A DNA stretch of 64,000 nt, taken from NCBI GenBank assembly GCA_916610825.1, contig CAKAJK010000004.1, forward strand, positions 496,001 through 560,000, read 5' to 3'. Position 1 is the first letter of the stretch. Every line of letters starts with the position of its first letter. The DNA comes from Haliclystus octoradiatus. Lineage: Eukaryota; Cnidaria; Staurozoa; Stauromedusae; Haliclystidae. The translations under genes and the position numbers were made by a program. Of this stretch, positions 10,896-25,118 are shown one piece after another. The notes beneath the pieces were generated by a model. It was not told the DNA's origin. It saw only the letters and a list, made by a program, of their open reading frames with translations, and did no database searches.

Positions 10896-13800
10896 ACAAT
10901 GCCTAATTCCCAAGGGAATTCAGATTTAACAAAAACAGTCAAAAATGACCATGAACAATGCCTATTTCCCATAGGATCTCAAAATTACCAAAAACAATGC
11001 CTAATTAACATGGAAATTCAAAATTAACAATAACAGTCCTAAATAACCAATAACAATGCTTAAATCCCATTGGAATTCAAAATTAACAGTAACAATCCTA
11101 AATAACCAAAAACAATGCCCAATTCCCATGGGAATTCTAAATTAATAAAAACAGTCTTAAATGACAATAAACAATGCACAATTCCCAAGGGAATTCAGAT
11201 TCAACAAAAACAGTCCAAAATGACCATGAACAATGCCTATTTCCCATAGGAACTCAAAATTACCAAAAACAATGCCTAATTACCATGGGAATTCAAAATT
11301 ATCAATAACAATTCTAAATAACCAAAAACAATGCCTAATTCCCATGGGAATTCAAAACTAACAAAAACAGTCCTAAATGACCAAGAACAATGACTAATTC
11401 CTATGACAATTCAAATTTTACAAAATCAATCCTAACTGACCATAAACAATGCCTAATTTCCAAGGGAATTCAGATTTGACAAAAACAGTCCAAAATGACC
11501 GAGAACAATGATAAATTCCCATGGGAATTCAAACTAGACAAAATCATTCCTAAATGACCAAAAACAATGCTTAATTCCCATAGGAACTTGAAATGACCAA
11601 AGACAATGCCTAATTCCCATAGAAATTCAAAATTACTAAAAACAGTCCTAAATGATCAAAAACAATGCCTAATTCCCATGAGAATTTAAATTTGACAAAA
11701 ACAGTCCAAAATGACCGCGAAAAAGGATAAATCCCCATGGGATTCAATTTCGACAAAATCAGTCCAAAAAGTCCAAAAACAATGCTAAATTCCCATAGGA
11801 ACTTGAAATGACCAAAAACAATGCCTAATTCCCATGAGAATTCAAATTTTACAAAAACTGTCCAAAATGACCACGAACAATGCCAAACTCCCATAGGAAA
11901 TAAAAATTAACAATAACAATCCTAAATAACCAAAAACAATGCCTAAATCCCATGGGAAATCAAAATTAACAATAACAGTCCTAAATAACCAAAAACAATG
12001 CCTAATTCCCATGGGAATTCAAAATTAATAAAATCAGTCCTAAATGACCATAAACAATGCCTAATTCCCAAGGGAATTCAGATTTGACAAAAACAGTCCA
12101 AAATGACCAAGAACAATAATAGATTCCCATGGGAATTCAAACTAGACAAAATCAGTCCTAAATGAACGAAAACAATGCTTAATTCTCATAGGAACTTGAA
12201 ATGACCAAAAACAATGCCTAATTCCCATAGGAATTCAAAATCAATAAAAACAGTCCTAAATGACCAAAAACAATGCCTAATTCCCATGGGAATTCAAAAT
12301 TAATAAAATCAGTCCTAAATGACCATAAACAATGCCTAATTCCAAAGGGAATTCAGATTTGACAAAAACAGTCCAAAATGACCGAGAACAATGATAAATT
12401 CCTATTTGAATTCAAACTAGACAAAATCAGTCCTAAATGATTGAAAACGATGCTTAATTCCCATAGGAACTTGAAATGACCACAAACAATGTCTAATTGC
12501 CATAGGAATTCAAAATTAATAAAAACAGTCCTAAATGACCAAAAACAATGCCTAATTCCCATGAGAATTTAAATTTGACAAAAACAATCCAAAATGACCG
12601 CGAAAAAGGATAAATCCCCATAGGATTCAATTTCGACAAAATCAGTCCAAAAAGTCCAAAAACAATGCTAAATTCCCATAGGAATTTGAAATGACCAAAA
12701 ACAATGCCTAATTCCCATAAGAATTCAAATTTGACAAAAATTGTCCAAAATGACCACGAACAATGCCAAACTCCCATAGGGAAATAAAAATTAACAATAA
12801 CAATCCTAAATAATCAAAAACAATGCCTAAATCCCATGGGAATTCAAAATTAACAATAACAGTCCTAAATAACCAAAAACAATGCCTAATTCCCATGGGA
12901 ATTCAAAATTAATAAAATCAGTCCTAAATGACCATAAACAATGCCTAATTCCCAAGGGAATTCAGATTTGACAAAAACAGTCCAAAATGACTGAGAACAA
13001 TGATAAATTCCCATGGGAATTCAAACTAGACAAAATCATTCCTAAATGACCAAAAACAATGCTTAATTCTCATAGGAACTTGAAATGACCAAAAACAATG
13101 CCTAATTCCCATAGGAATTCAAAATTAATAAAAACAATCCTAAATGACCAAAAACAATGCCTAATTCCCATAGGAATTCAAATTTGACGAAAACAGACCA
13201 AAATGACCGCGAACAATGATAAATCCCTATGGGATTTCAATTTCGACAAAATCAGTCCAAAAAGTCCAAAAACAATGCTAAATTCCCATAGGAACTTGAA
13301 ATGATCAAAAACAATGAGTAATTCCCATGAGAATTCAAATTTGACAAAAACTGTCCAAAATGACCACGAACAATGCCAAACTCCTATAGGAAATAAAAAT
13401 TAACAATAACAGTCCCAAATAACCAAAAACAATGCCTAAATTCCATGGGAATTCAAAATTAGTAAAAACAGTCCTAAATGACCAAGAACAATGCCTAATT
13501 CCTATGACAATTCAAATTTGACAAAATCAGTCCCAAATGACCATAAACAATGCCTAATTCCCAAGGGAATTCAGATTTAACAAAAACAGTCTAAAATGAC
13601 CATGAACAATGCCTATTTCACATAGGAACTCAAAATTATTAAAATCAATGCCTAATTCCCATGGGAATCCAAATTTGACAAAAAAAGTCTAAAATGACCA
13701 CAAACAATGCCAAACTCCAATAGGAAATAAAAATTAACAATAACAGTCCTAAATAACGAAAAACAATGTCTAAATCCCATGGGAATTCAAAATTAACAAT

Positions 13801-15427
13801 AACCGTCCTAAATAGTCAAAAACAATGCCTAATTCCCATGGGACTTCAAAAATAATAAAAACAGTCCAAAATGACCATGAACAATGATAAATCCCCAAGG
13901 GATTTAAAATTCGACAAAATCTGTCCGAGAAGTCCAAAAACAATGCCTAACTCCCATAGGAACTTGAAATTACCAAAAACAATGCCTAATTACCATGGGA
14001 ATTCAAAATTAACAATAACAATCCTATATAACCAAAAACAATGCCAAATTCCCATGGGAATTCAAAATTAATAAAAACAGTCCAAAATGACCGTGAACAA
14101 CGATAAATCCCTATGGGATTTAAAATTCGACAAAATCAGTCCTAAATAACCAAAAACAATGCCTAATTCCCATGGGAATTCAAAATTAACAATAACAGTC
14201 CTAAATAACCAAAAACAATGCCTAATTCCGATGGGAATTTAAAATTAATAAAATCAGTCCTAAATGACCATAAACAATGCCTAACTCCCAAGGGAATTCA
14301 GATTTGACAAAAACAGTCCAAAATGACCGAGAACAATGATAAATTCACATGGGAATTCAAACTAGACAAAATCAGTCCTAAATGAACGAAAACAATGCTT
14401 AATTCCCATAGGAATTCAAAATTAATAAAAACAGTCCTAAATGACCAAAAACAATGCGTAATTCCCATGGGAATTCAAAATTAATAAAATCAGTCCTAAA
14501 TGACCATAAACAATGCCTAATTCCCAAGGGAATTCAGATTTGACAAAAACAGTCCAAAATGACCGAGAACAATGATAAATTCCCATGGGAATTCAAACTA
14601 GACAAAATCAGTCCTAAATGAACGAAAACAATGCTTAATTCCCATAGGAACTAGAAATGACCAAAAACAATGCATAGTTCCCATAGGAATTCAAATTTGA
14701 CAAAAACAGTCCAAAATGACCGCGAACATTGATAAATCCCTATGGGATTTCAATTTCGACAAAATCAGTCCAAAAAGTTCAAAAACAATGCTAAATTCCC
14801 AGAGGAACTTGAAATGATCAAAAACAATGCCTAATTCCCATGAGAATTCAAATTTGACAAAAAAGTCTAAAATGACCACAAACAATGCCAAACTCCCATA
14901 GGAAATAAAAATTAACAACAACAGTCCTAAATAACCAAAAACAATGCCTAAATCCCATGGGAATTCAAAATTAACAATAACAGTCCTAAATAACCAAAAA
15001 TAATGCCTAATTCCAATAGGAATTCAAAATTAATAAAAACAGTCCTAAATGACCAAGAACAATGCCTAATTTCTATGACAATTCAAATTTGACAAAATCA
15101 GTCCAAAATGACCGTGAACAATGATAAATCCCCTTGGGATTTGAAATTCGACAAAATCAGTCCAAAAAATCCAAAAACAATACCTAACTCCCATAGGAAC
15201 TTGAAATGACCAAGAAAAATGCCTAATTCCCATACGAGCTTAAAATGACCAAAAACATTGCCTAATTCCCATAGGAAATAAAAATTAACAATAACAGTTC
15301 TAAATAAACAAAAACAATGCTTAAATCCCATGGAAAGTCAAAATTAACAATAACAGTCCTAAATAACCAAAAACAATGCCTAATTCCCATGGGAATTCAA
15401 AATTAATAAAAACAGTCCTAAATGACC
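10841..15427. repeat. Long higher-order unit, 4,587 bp
   Basis: Runs from the start of one 55 bp element to the start of the next. Its first part (10,841 to about 12,870) and last part (about 14,210-15,427) match the ~3.25 kb units to the right. A central ~1,335 bp is additional and contains one 216 bp type unit at 13,871-14,071. The same central part recurs at 1,900-2,920, in part at 27,122-27,930, and at 53,880-54,830. Either the short unit lost this part or the long one gained it. Confidence 0.82.
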
Positions 15428-15482
15428 TAAATATCAATGGGGCTAATTATGATCGCGTCTTTTAAAAGAACATTTACTTGGG
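15428..15482 (+). repeat. 55 bp invariant element, copy 3
   Basis: Identical to copy 1; left-type downstream state AACCAATAACAATGC. Starts the first of the ~3.25 kb units. Confidence 0.93.
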
Positions 15483-18400
15483 ACAATGCCTAATTCCCAA
15501 GGGAATTCAGATTTAACAAAAACAGTCAAAAATGACCATGAACAATGCCTATTTCCCATAGGATCTCAAAATTACCAAAAACAATGCCTAATTAACATGG
15601 AAATTCAAAATTAACAATAACAGTCCTAAATAACCAATAACAATGCTTAAATCCCATTGGAATTCAAAATTAACAGTAACAGTCCTAAATAACCAAAAAC
15701 AATGCCCAATTCCCATGGGAATTCTAAATTAATAAAAACAGTCTTAAATGACAATAAACAATGCACAATTCCCAAGGGAATTCAGATTCAACAAAAACAG
15801 TCCAAAATGACCATGAACAATGCCTATTTCCCATAGGAACTCAAAATTACCAAAAACAATGCCTAATTACCATGGGAATTCAAAATTATCAATAACAATT
15901 CTAAATAACCAAAAACAATGCCTAATTCCCATGGGAATTCAAAACTAACAAAAACAGTCCTAAATGACCAAGAACAATGACTAATTCCTATGACAATTCA
16001 AATTTTACAAAATCAATCCTAACTGACCATAAACAATGCCTAATTTCCAAGGGAATTCAGATTTGACAAAAACAGTCCAAAATGACCGAGAACAATGATA
16101 AATTCCCATGGGAATTCAAACTAGACAAAATCATTCCTAAATGACCAAAAACAATGCTTAATTCCCATAGGAACTTGAAATGACCAAAAACAATGCCTAA
16201 TTCCCATAGGAATTCAAAATTACTAAAAACAGTCCTAAATGATCAAAAACAATGCCTAATTCCCATGAGAATTTATATTTGACAAAAACAGTCCAAAATG
16301 ACCGCGAAAAAGGATAAATCCCCATGGGATTCAATTTCGACAAAATCAGTCCAAAAAGTCAAAAAACAATGCTAAATTCCCATAGGAACTTGAAATGACC
16401 AAAAACAATGCCTAATTCCCATGAGAATTCAAATTTTACAAAAACTGTCCAAAATGACCACGAACAATGCCAAACTCCCATAGGAAATAAAAATTAACAA
16501 TAACAATCCTAAATAACCAAAAACAATGCCTAAATCCCATGGGAATTCAAAATTAACAATAACAGTCCTAAATAACCAAAAACAATGCCTAACTCCCATG
16601 GGAATTCAAAATTAATAAAATCAGTCCTAAATGACCATAAACAATGCCTAATTCCCAAGGGAATTCAGATTTGACAAAAACAGTCCAAAATGACCGAGAA
16701 CAATGATAGATTCCCATGGGAATTCAAACTAGACAAAATCAGTCCTAAATGAACGAAAACAATGCTTAATTCTCATAGGAACTTGAAATGACCAAAAACA
16801 ATGCCTAATTCCCATAGGAATTCAAAATCAATAAAAACAGTCCTAAATAACCAAAAACAATGCCTAATTCCCATGGGAATTCAAAATTAATAAAATCAGT
16901 CCTAAATGACCATAAACAATGCCTAATTCCAAAGGGAATTCAGATTTGACAAAAACAGTCCAAAATGACCGAGAACAATGATAAATTCCTATTTGAATTC
17001 AAACTAGACAAAATCAGTCCTAAATGATTGAAAACGATGCTTAATTCCCATAGGAACTTGAAATGACCACAAACAATGTCTAATTGCCATAGGAATTCAA
17101 AATTAATAAAAACAGTCCTAAATGACCAAAAACAATGCCTAATTCCCATGAGAATTTAAATTTGACAAAAACAGTCCAAAATGACCGCGAAAAAGGATTA
17201 ATCCCCATAGGATTCAATTTCGACAAAATCAGTCCAAAAAGTCCAAAAACAATGCTAAATTCCCATAGGAATTTGAAATGACCAAAAACAATGCCTAATT
17301 CCCATAAGAATTCAAATTTGACAAAAATTGTCCAAAATGACCACGAACAATGCCAAACTACCATAGAGAAATAAAAATTAACAATAACAATCCTAAATAA
17401 TCAAAAACAATGCCTAAATCCCATGGGAATTCAAAATTAACAATAACAGTCCTAAATAACCAAAAACAATGCCTAATTCCGATGGGAATTTAAAATTAAT
17501 AAAATCAGTCCTAAATGACCATAAACAATGCCTAACTCCCAAGGGAATTCAGATTTGACAAAAACAGTCCAAAATGACCGAGAACAATGATAAATTCACA
17601 TGGGAATTCAAACTAGACAAAATCAGTCCTAAATAAACGAAAACAATGCTTAATTCCCATAGGAATTCAAAATTAATAAAAACAGTCCTAAATGACCAAA
17701 AACAATGCGTAATTCCCATGGGAATTCAAAATTAATAAAATCAGTCCTAAATGAACGAAAACAATGCTTAATTCCCATAGGAACTAGAAATGACCAAAAA
17801 CAATGCCTAGTTCCCATAGGAATTCAAATTTGACAAAAACAGTCCAAAATGACCGCGAACATTGATAAATCCCTATGGGATTTCAATTTCGACAAAATCA
17901 GTCCAAAAAGTTCAAAAACAATGCTAAATTCCCAGAGGAACTTGAAATGATCAAAAACAATGCCTAATTCCCATGAGAATTCAAATTTGACAAAAAAGTC
18001 TAAAATGACCACAAACAATGCCAAACTCTCATAGGAAATAAAAATTAACAACAACAGTCCTAAATAACCAAAAACAATGCCTAAATCCCATGGGAATTCA
18101 AAATTAACAATAACAGTCCTAAATAAACAAAAATAATGCCTAATTCCAATAGGAATTCAAAATTAATAAAAACAGTCCTAAATGACCAAGAACAATGCCT
18201 AATTTCTATGACAATTCAAATTTGACAAAATCAATCCAAAATGACCGTGAACAATGATAAATCCCCTTGGGATTTGAAATTCGACAAAATCAGTCCAAAA
18301 AATCCAAAAACAATACCTAACTCCCATAGGAACTTGAAATGACCAAGAAAAATGCCTAATTCCCATACGAGCTTAAAATGACCAAAAACATTGCCTAATT

Positions 18401-18560
18401 CCCATAGGAAATAAAAATTAACAATAACAGTTCTAAATAACCAAAAACAATGCTTAAATCCCATGGAAAGTCAAAATTAACAATAACAGTCCTAAATAAC
18501 CAAAAACAATGCCTAATTCCCATGGGAATTCAAAATTAATAAAAACAGTCCTAAATGACC
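15428..18560. repeat. Higher-order unit, 3,133 bp (118 bp short)
   Basis: Same subtype order as the next two units but shorter by 118 bp, exactly two 59 bp monomers. The missing pair would lie near 17,750, where CAGTCCTAAATGA runs directly into ACGAAAAC; in the next unit the equivalent site (near 20,886) is separated by two monomers carrying CCCAAGGG and CCCATGGG dyads. Confidence 0.87.
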
Positions 18561-18615
18561 TAAATATCAATGGGGCTAATTATGATCGCGTCTTTTAAAA
18601 GAACATTTACTTGGG
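18561..18615 (+). repeat. 55 bp invariant element, copy 4
   Basis: Identical to copy 1; left-type downstream state. Confidence 0.93.
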
Positions 18616-21600
18616 ACAATGCCTAATTCCCAAGGGAATTCAGATTTAACAAAAACAGTCAAAAATGACCATGAACAATGCCTATTTCCCATAGGATCTC
18701 AAAATTACCAAAAACAATGCCTAATTAACATGGAAATTCAAAATTAACAATAACAGTCCTAAATAACCAATAACAATGCTTAAATCCCATTGGAATTCAA
18801 AATTAACAGTAACAGTCCTAAATAACCAAAAACAATGCCCAATTCCCATGGGAATTCTAAATTAATAAAAATAGTCTTAAATGACAATAAACAATGCACA
18901 ATTCCCAAGGGAATTCAGATTCAACAAAAACAGTCCAAAATGACCATGAACAATGCCTATTTCCCATAGGAACTCAAAATTACCAAAAACAATGCCTAAT
19001 TACCATGGGAATTCAAAATTATCAATAACAATTCTAAATAACCAAAAACAATGCCTAATTCCCATGGGAATTCAAAACTAACAAAAACAGTCCTAAATGA
19101 CCAAGAACAATGACTAATTCCTATGACAATTCAAATTTTACAAAATCAATCCTAACTAACCATAAACAATGCCTAATTTCCAAGGGAATTCAGATTTGAC
19201 AAAAACAGTCCAAAATGACCGAGAACAATGATAAATTCCCATGGGAATTCAAACTAGACAAAATCATTCCTAAATGACCAAAAACAATGCTTAATTCCCA
19301 TAGGAACTTGAAATGACCAAAAACAATGCCTAATTCCCATAGGAATTCAAAATTACTAAAAACAGTCCTAAATGATCAAAAACAATGCCTAATTCCCATG
19401 AGAATTTATATTTGACAAAAACAGTCCAAAATGACCGCGAAAAAGGATAAATCCCCATGGGATTCAATTTCGACAAAATCAGTCCAAAAAGTCCAAAAAC
19501 AATGCTAAATTCCCATAGGAACTTGAAATGACCAAAAACAATGCCTAATTCCCATGAGAATTCAAATTTTACAAAAACTGTCCAAAATGACCACGAACAA
19601 TGCCAAACTCCCATAGGAAATAAAAATTAACAATAACAATCCTAAATAACCAAAAACAATGCCTAAATCCCATGGGAATTCAAAATTAACAATAACAGTC
19701 CTAAATAACCAAAAACAATGCCTAATTCCCATGGGAATTCAAAATTAATAAAATCAGTCCTAAATGACCATAAACAATGCCTAATTCCCAAGGGAATTCA
19801 GATTTGACAAAAACAGTCCAAAATGACCGAGAACAATGATAGATTCCCATGGGAATTCAAACTAGACAAAATCAGTCCTAAATGAACGAAAACAATGCTT
19901 AATTCTCATAGGAACTTGAAATGACCAAAAACAATGCCTAATTCCCATAGGAATTCAAAATCAATAAAAACAGTCCTAAATGACCAAAAACAATGCCTAA
20001 TTCCCATGGGAATTCAAAATTAATAAAATCAGTCCTAAATGACCATAAACAATGCCTAATTCCAAAGGGAATTCAGATTTGACAAAAACAGTCCAAAATG
20101 ACCGAGAACAATGATAAATTCCTATTTGAATTCAAACTAGACAAAATCAGTCCTAAATGATTGAAAACGATGTTTAATTCCCATAGGAACTTGAAATGAC
20201 CACAAACAATGTCTAATTGCCATAGGAATTCAAAATTAATAAAAACAGTCCTAAATGACCGGGAAACAATGCCTATTTCCCATGAGAATTTAAATTTGAC
20301 AAAAACAATCCAAAATGACCTCGAAAAAGGATAAATCCCCATAGGATTCAATTTCGACAAAATCAGTCCAAAAAGTCCAAAAACAATGCTAAATTCCCAT
20401 AGGAATTTGAAATGACCAAAAACAATGCCTAATTCCCATAAGAATTCAAATTTGACAAAAATTGTCCAAAATGACCACGAACAATGCCAAACTCCCATAG
20501 AGAAATAAAAATTAACAATAACAATCCTAAATAATCAAAAACAATGCCTAAATCCCATGGGAATTCAAAATTAACAATAACAGTCCTAAATAACCAAAAA
20601 CAATGCCTAATTCCGATGGGAATTTAAAATTAATAAAATCAGTCCTAAATGACCATAAACAATGCCTAACTCCCAAGGGAATTCAGATTTGACAAAAACA
20701 GTCCAAAATGACCGAGAACAATGATAAATTCACATGGGAATTCAAACTAGACAAAATCAGTCCTAAATGAACGAAAACAATGCTTAATTCCCATAGGAAT
20801 TCAAAATTAATAAAAACAGTCCTAAATGACCAAAAACAATGCGTAATTCCCATGGGAATTCAAAATTAATAAAATCAGTCCTAAATGACCATAAACAATG
20901 CCTAATTCCCAAGGGAATTCAGATTTGACAAAAACAGTCCAAAATGACCGAGAACAATGATAAATTCCCATGGGAATTCAAACTAGACAAAATCAGTCCT
21001 AAATGAACGAAAACAATGCTTAATTCCCATAGGAACTAGAAATGACCAAAAACAATGCCTAGTTCCCATAGGAATTCAAATTTGACAAAAACAGTCCAAA
21101 ATGACCGCGAACATTGATAAATCCCTATGGGATTTCAATTTCGACAAAATCAGTCCAAAAAGTTCAAAAACAATGCTAAATTCCCAGAGGAACTTGAAAT
21201 GATCAAAAACAATGCCTAATTCCCATGAGAATTCAAATTTGACAAAAAAGTCTAAAATGACCACAAACAATGCCAAACTCCCATAGGAAATAAAAATTAA
21301 CAACAACAGTCCTAAATAACCAAAAACAATGCCTAAATCCCATGGGAATTCAAAATTAACAATAACAGTCCTAAATAAACAAAAATAATGCCTAATTCCA
21401 ATAGGAATTCAAAATTAATAAAAACAGTCCTAAATGACCAAGAACAATGCCTAATTTCTATGACAATTCAAATTTGACAAAATCAATCCAAAATGACCGT
21501 GAACAATGATAAATTCCCTTGGGATTTGAAATTCGACAAAATCAGTCCAAAAAATCCAAAAACAATACCTAACTCCCATAGGAACTTGAAATGACCAAGA

Positions 21601-21812
21601 AAAATGCCTAATTCCCATACGAGCTTAAAATGACCAAAAACATTGCCTAATTCCCATAGGAAATAAAAATTAACAATAACAGTTCTAAATAACCAAAAAC
21701 AATGCTTAAATCCCATGGAAAGTCAAAATTAACAATAACAGTCCTAAATAACCAAAAACAATGCCTAATTCCCATGGGAATTCAAAATTAATAAAAACAG
21801 TCCTAAATGACC
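18561..21812. repeat. Higher-order unit, 3,252 bp
   Basis: Complete unit between element copies 4 and 5, nearly identical to 21,813-25,063. One local oddity at about 20,258-20,285: GACCGGGAAACAATGCC replaces the usual GACC plus A-run, adding one base. Next to it are TATTTCCC and CTCGAAAAAGG where other units have TAATTCCC and CGCGAAAAAGG. This single-base gain joins two reading frames and creates the longest open frame of the window, which is fortuitous. Confidence 0.88.
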
Positions 21813-21867
21813 TAAATATCAATGGGGCTAATTATGATCGCGTCTTTTAAAAGAACATTTACTTGGG
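21813..21867 (+). repeat. 55 bp invariant element, copy 5
   Basis: Identical to copy 1, although the flank about 45 bp downstream has a private change (GTCAAAATTGACC for GTCAAAAATGACC). Confidence 0.93.
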
Positions 21868-24800
21868 ACAATGCCTAATTCCCAAGGGAATTCAGATTTA
21901 ACAAAAACAGTCAAAATTGACCATGAACAATGCCTATTTCCCATAGGATCTCAAAATTACCAAAAACAATGCCTAATTAACATGGAAATTCAAAATTAAC
22001 AATAACAGTCCTAAATAACCAATAACAATGCTTAAATCCCATTGGAATTCAAAATTAACAGTAACAGTCCTAAATAACCAAAAACAATGCCCAATTCCCA
22101 TGGGAATTCTAAATTAATAAAAACAGTCTTAAATGACAATAAACAATGCACAATTCCCAAGGGAATTCAGATTCAACAAAAACAGTCCAAAATGACCATG
22201 AACAATGCCTATTTCCCATAGGAACTCAAAATTACCAAAAACAATGCCTAATTACCATGGGAATTCAAAATTATCAATAACAATTCTAAATAACCAAAAA
22301 CAATGCCTAATTCCCATGGGAATTCAAAACTAACAAAAACAGTCCTAAATGACCAAGAACAATGACTAATTCCTATGACAATTCAAATTTTACAAAATCA
22401 ATCCTAACTGACCATAAACAATGCCTAATTTCCAAGGGAATTCAGATTTGACAAAAACAGTCCAAAATGACCGAGAACAATGATAAATTCCCATGGGAAT
22501 TCAAACTAGACAAAATCATTCCTAAATGACCAAAAACAATGCTTAATTCCCATAGGAACTTGAAATGACCAAAAACAATGCCTAATTCCCATAGGAATTC
22601 AAAATTACTAAAAACAGTCCTAAATGATCAAAAACAATGCCTAATTCCCATGAGAATTTATATTTGACAAAAACAGTCCAAAATGACCGCGAAAAAGGAT
22701 AAATCCCCATGGGATTCAATTTCGACAAAATCAGTCCAAAAAGTCCAAAAACAATGCTAAATTCCCATAGGAACTTGAAATGACCAAAAACAATGCCTAA
22801 TTCCCATGAGAATTCAAATTTTACAAAAACTGTCCAAAATGACCACGAACAATGCCAAACTCCCATAGGAAATAAAAATTAACAATAACAATCCTAAATA
22901 ACCAAAAACAATGCCTAAATCCCATGGGAATTCAAATTTAACAATAACAGTCCTAAATAACCAAAAACAATGCCTAATTCCCATGGGAATTCAAAATTAA
23001 TAAAATCAGTCCTAAATGACCATAAACAATGCCTAATTCCCAAGGGAATTCAGATTTGACAAAAACAGTCCAAAATGACCGAGAACAATGATAGATTCCA
23101 ATGGGAATTCAAACTAGACAAAATCAGTCCTAAATGAACGAAAACAATGCTTAATTCTCATAGGAACTTGAAATGACCAAAAACAATGCCTAATTCCCAT
23201 AGGAATTCAAAATCAATAAAAACAGTCCTAAATGACCAAAAACAATGCCTAATTCCCATGGGAATTCAAAATTAATAAAATCAGTCCTAAATGACCATAA
23301 ACAATGCCTAATTCTAAAGGGAATTCAGATTTGACAAAAACAGTCCAAAATGACCGAGAACAATGATAAATTCCTATTTGAATTCAAACTAGACAAAATC
23401 AGTCCTAAATGATTGAAAACGATGCTTAATTCCCATAGGAACTTGAAATGACCACAAACAATGTCTAATTGCCATAGGAATTCAAAATTAATAAAAACAG
23501 TCCTAAATGACCAAAAACAATGCCTAATTCCCATGAGAATTTAAATTTGACAAAAACAATCCAAAATGACCGCGAAAAAGGATAAATCCCCATAGGATTC
23601 AATTTCGACAAAATCAGTCCAAAAAGTCCAAAAACAATGCTAAATTCCCATACGAATTTGAAATGACCAAAAACAATGCCTAATTCCCATAAGAATTCAA
23701 ATTTGACAAAAATTGTCCAAAATGACCACGAACAATGCCAAACTCCCATAGAGAAATAAAAATTAACAATAACAATCCTAAATAATCAAAAACAATGCCT
23801 AAATCCCATGGGAATTCAAAATTAACAATAACAGTCCTAAATAACCAAAAACAATGCCTAATTCCGATGGGAATTTAAAATTAATAAAATCAGTCCTAAA
23901 TGACCATAAACAATGCCTAACTCCCAAGGGAATTCAGATTTGACAAAAACAGTCCAAAATGACCGAGAACAATGATAAATTCACATGGGAATTCAAACTA
24001 GACAAAATCAGTCCTAAATGAACGAAAACAATGCTTAATTCCCATAGGAATTCAAAATTAATAAAAACAGTCCTAAATGACCAAAAACAATGCGTAATTC
24101 CCATGGGAATTCAAAATTAATAAAATCAGTCCTAAATGACCATAAACAATGCCTAATTCCCAAGGGAATTCAGATTTGACAAAAACAGTCCAAAATGACC
24201 GAGAACAATGATAAATTCCCATGGGAATTCAAACTAGACAAAATCAGTCCTAAATGAACGAAAACAATGCTTAATTCCCATAGGAACTAGAAATGACCAA
24301 AAACAATGCCTAGTTCCCATAGGAATTCAAATTTGACAAAAACAGTCCAAAATGACCGCGAACATTGATAAATCCCTATGGGATTTCAATTTCGACAAAA
24401 TCAGTCCAAAAAGTTCAAAAACAATGCTAAATTCCCAGAGGAACTTGAAATGATCAAAAACAATGCCTAATTCCCATGAGAATTCAAATTTGACAAAAAA
24501 GTCTAAAATGACCACAAACAATGCCAAACTCCCATAGGAAATAAAAATTAACAACAACAGTCCTAAATAACCAAAAACAATGCCTAAATCCCATGGGAAT
24601 TCAAAATTAACAATAACAGTCCTAAATAAACAAAAATAATGCCTAATTCCAATAGGAATTCAAAATTAATAAAAACAGTCCTAAATGACCAAGAACAATG
24701 CCTAATTTCTATGACAATTCAAATTTGACAAAATCAATCCAAAATGACCGTGAACAATGATAAATCCCCTTGGGATTTGAAATTCGACAAAATCAGTCCA

Positions 24801-25063
24801 AAAAATCCAAAAACAATACCTAACTCCCATAGGAACTTGAAATGACCAAGAAAAATGCCTAATTCCCATACGAGCTTAAAATGACCAAAAACATTGCCTA
24901 ATTCCCATAGGAAATAAAAATTAACAATAACAGTTCTAAATAACCAAAAACAATGCTTAAATCCCATGGAAAGTCAAAATTAACAATAACAGTCCTAAAT
25001 AACCAAAAACAATGCCTAATTCCCATGGGAATTCAAAATTAATAAAAACAGTCCTAAATGACC
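21813..25063. repeat. Higher-order unit, 3,251 bp
   Basis: Complete unit between element copies 5 and 6, colinear with the preceding unit. Private substitutions include AATTCTAAAGGG near 23,312 and CCCATACGAATTTG near 23,647. Internally, two similar stretches 883 bp apart (near 22,582 and 23,465) share the GAAAAAGGATAAATCC monomer, indicating an older internal duplication of the unit. Confidence 0.88.
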
Positions 25064-25118
25064 TAAATATCAATGGGGCTAATTATGATCGCGTCTTTTA
25101 AAAGAACATTTACTTGGG
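25064..25118 (+). repeat. 55 bp invariant element, copy 6
   Basis: Identical to copy 1; left-type downstream state. Confidence 0.93.

Noticed and set aside
20073-20498. 141-codon open frame on the - strand, the longest in the window
   Set aside because: It arises from a one-base gain joining two repeat frames. The predicted peptide is only the hydrophobic repeat translation (WELGIVFGHFKFLWEF type), present in pieces everywhere in the array.
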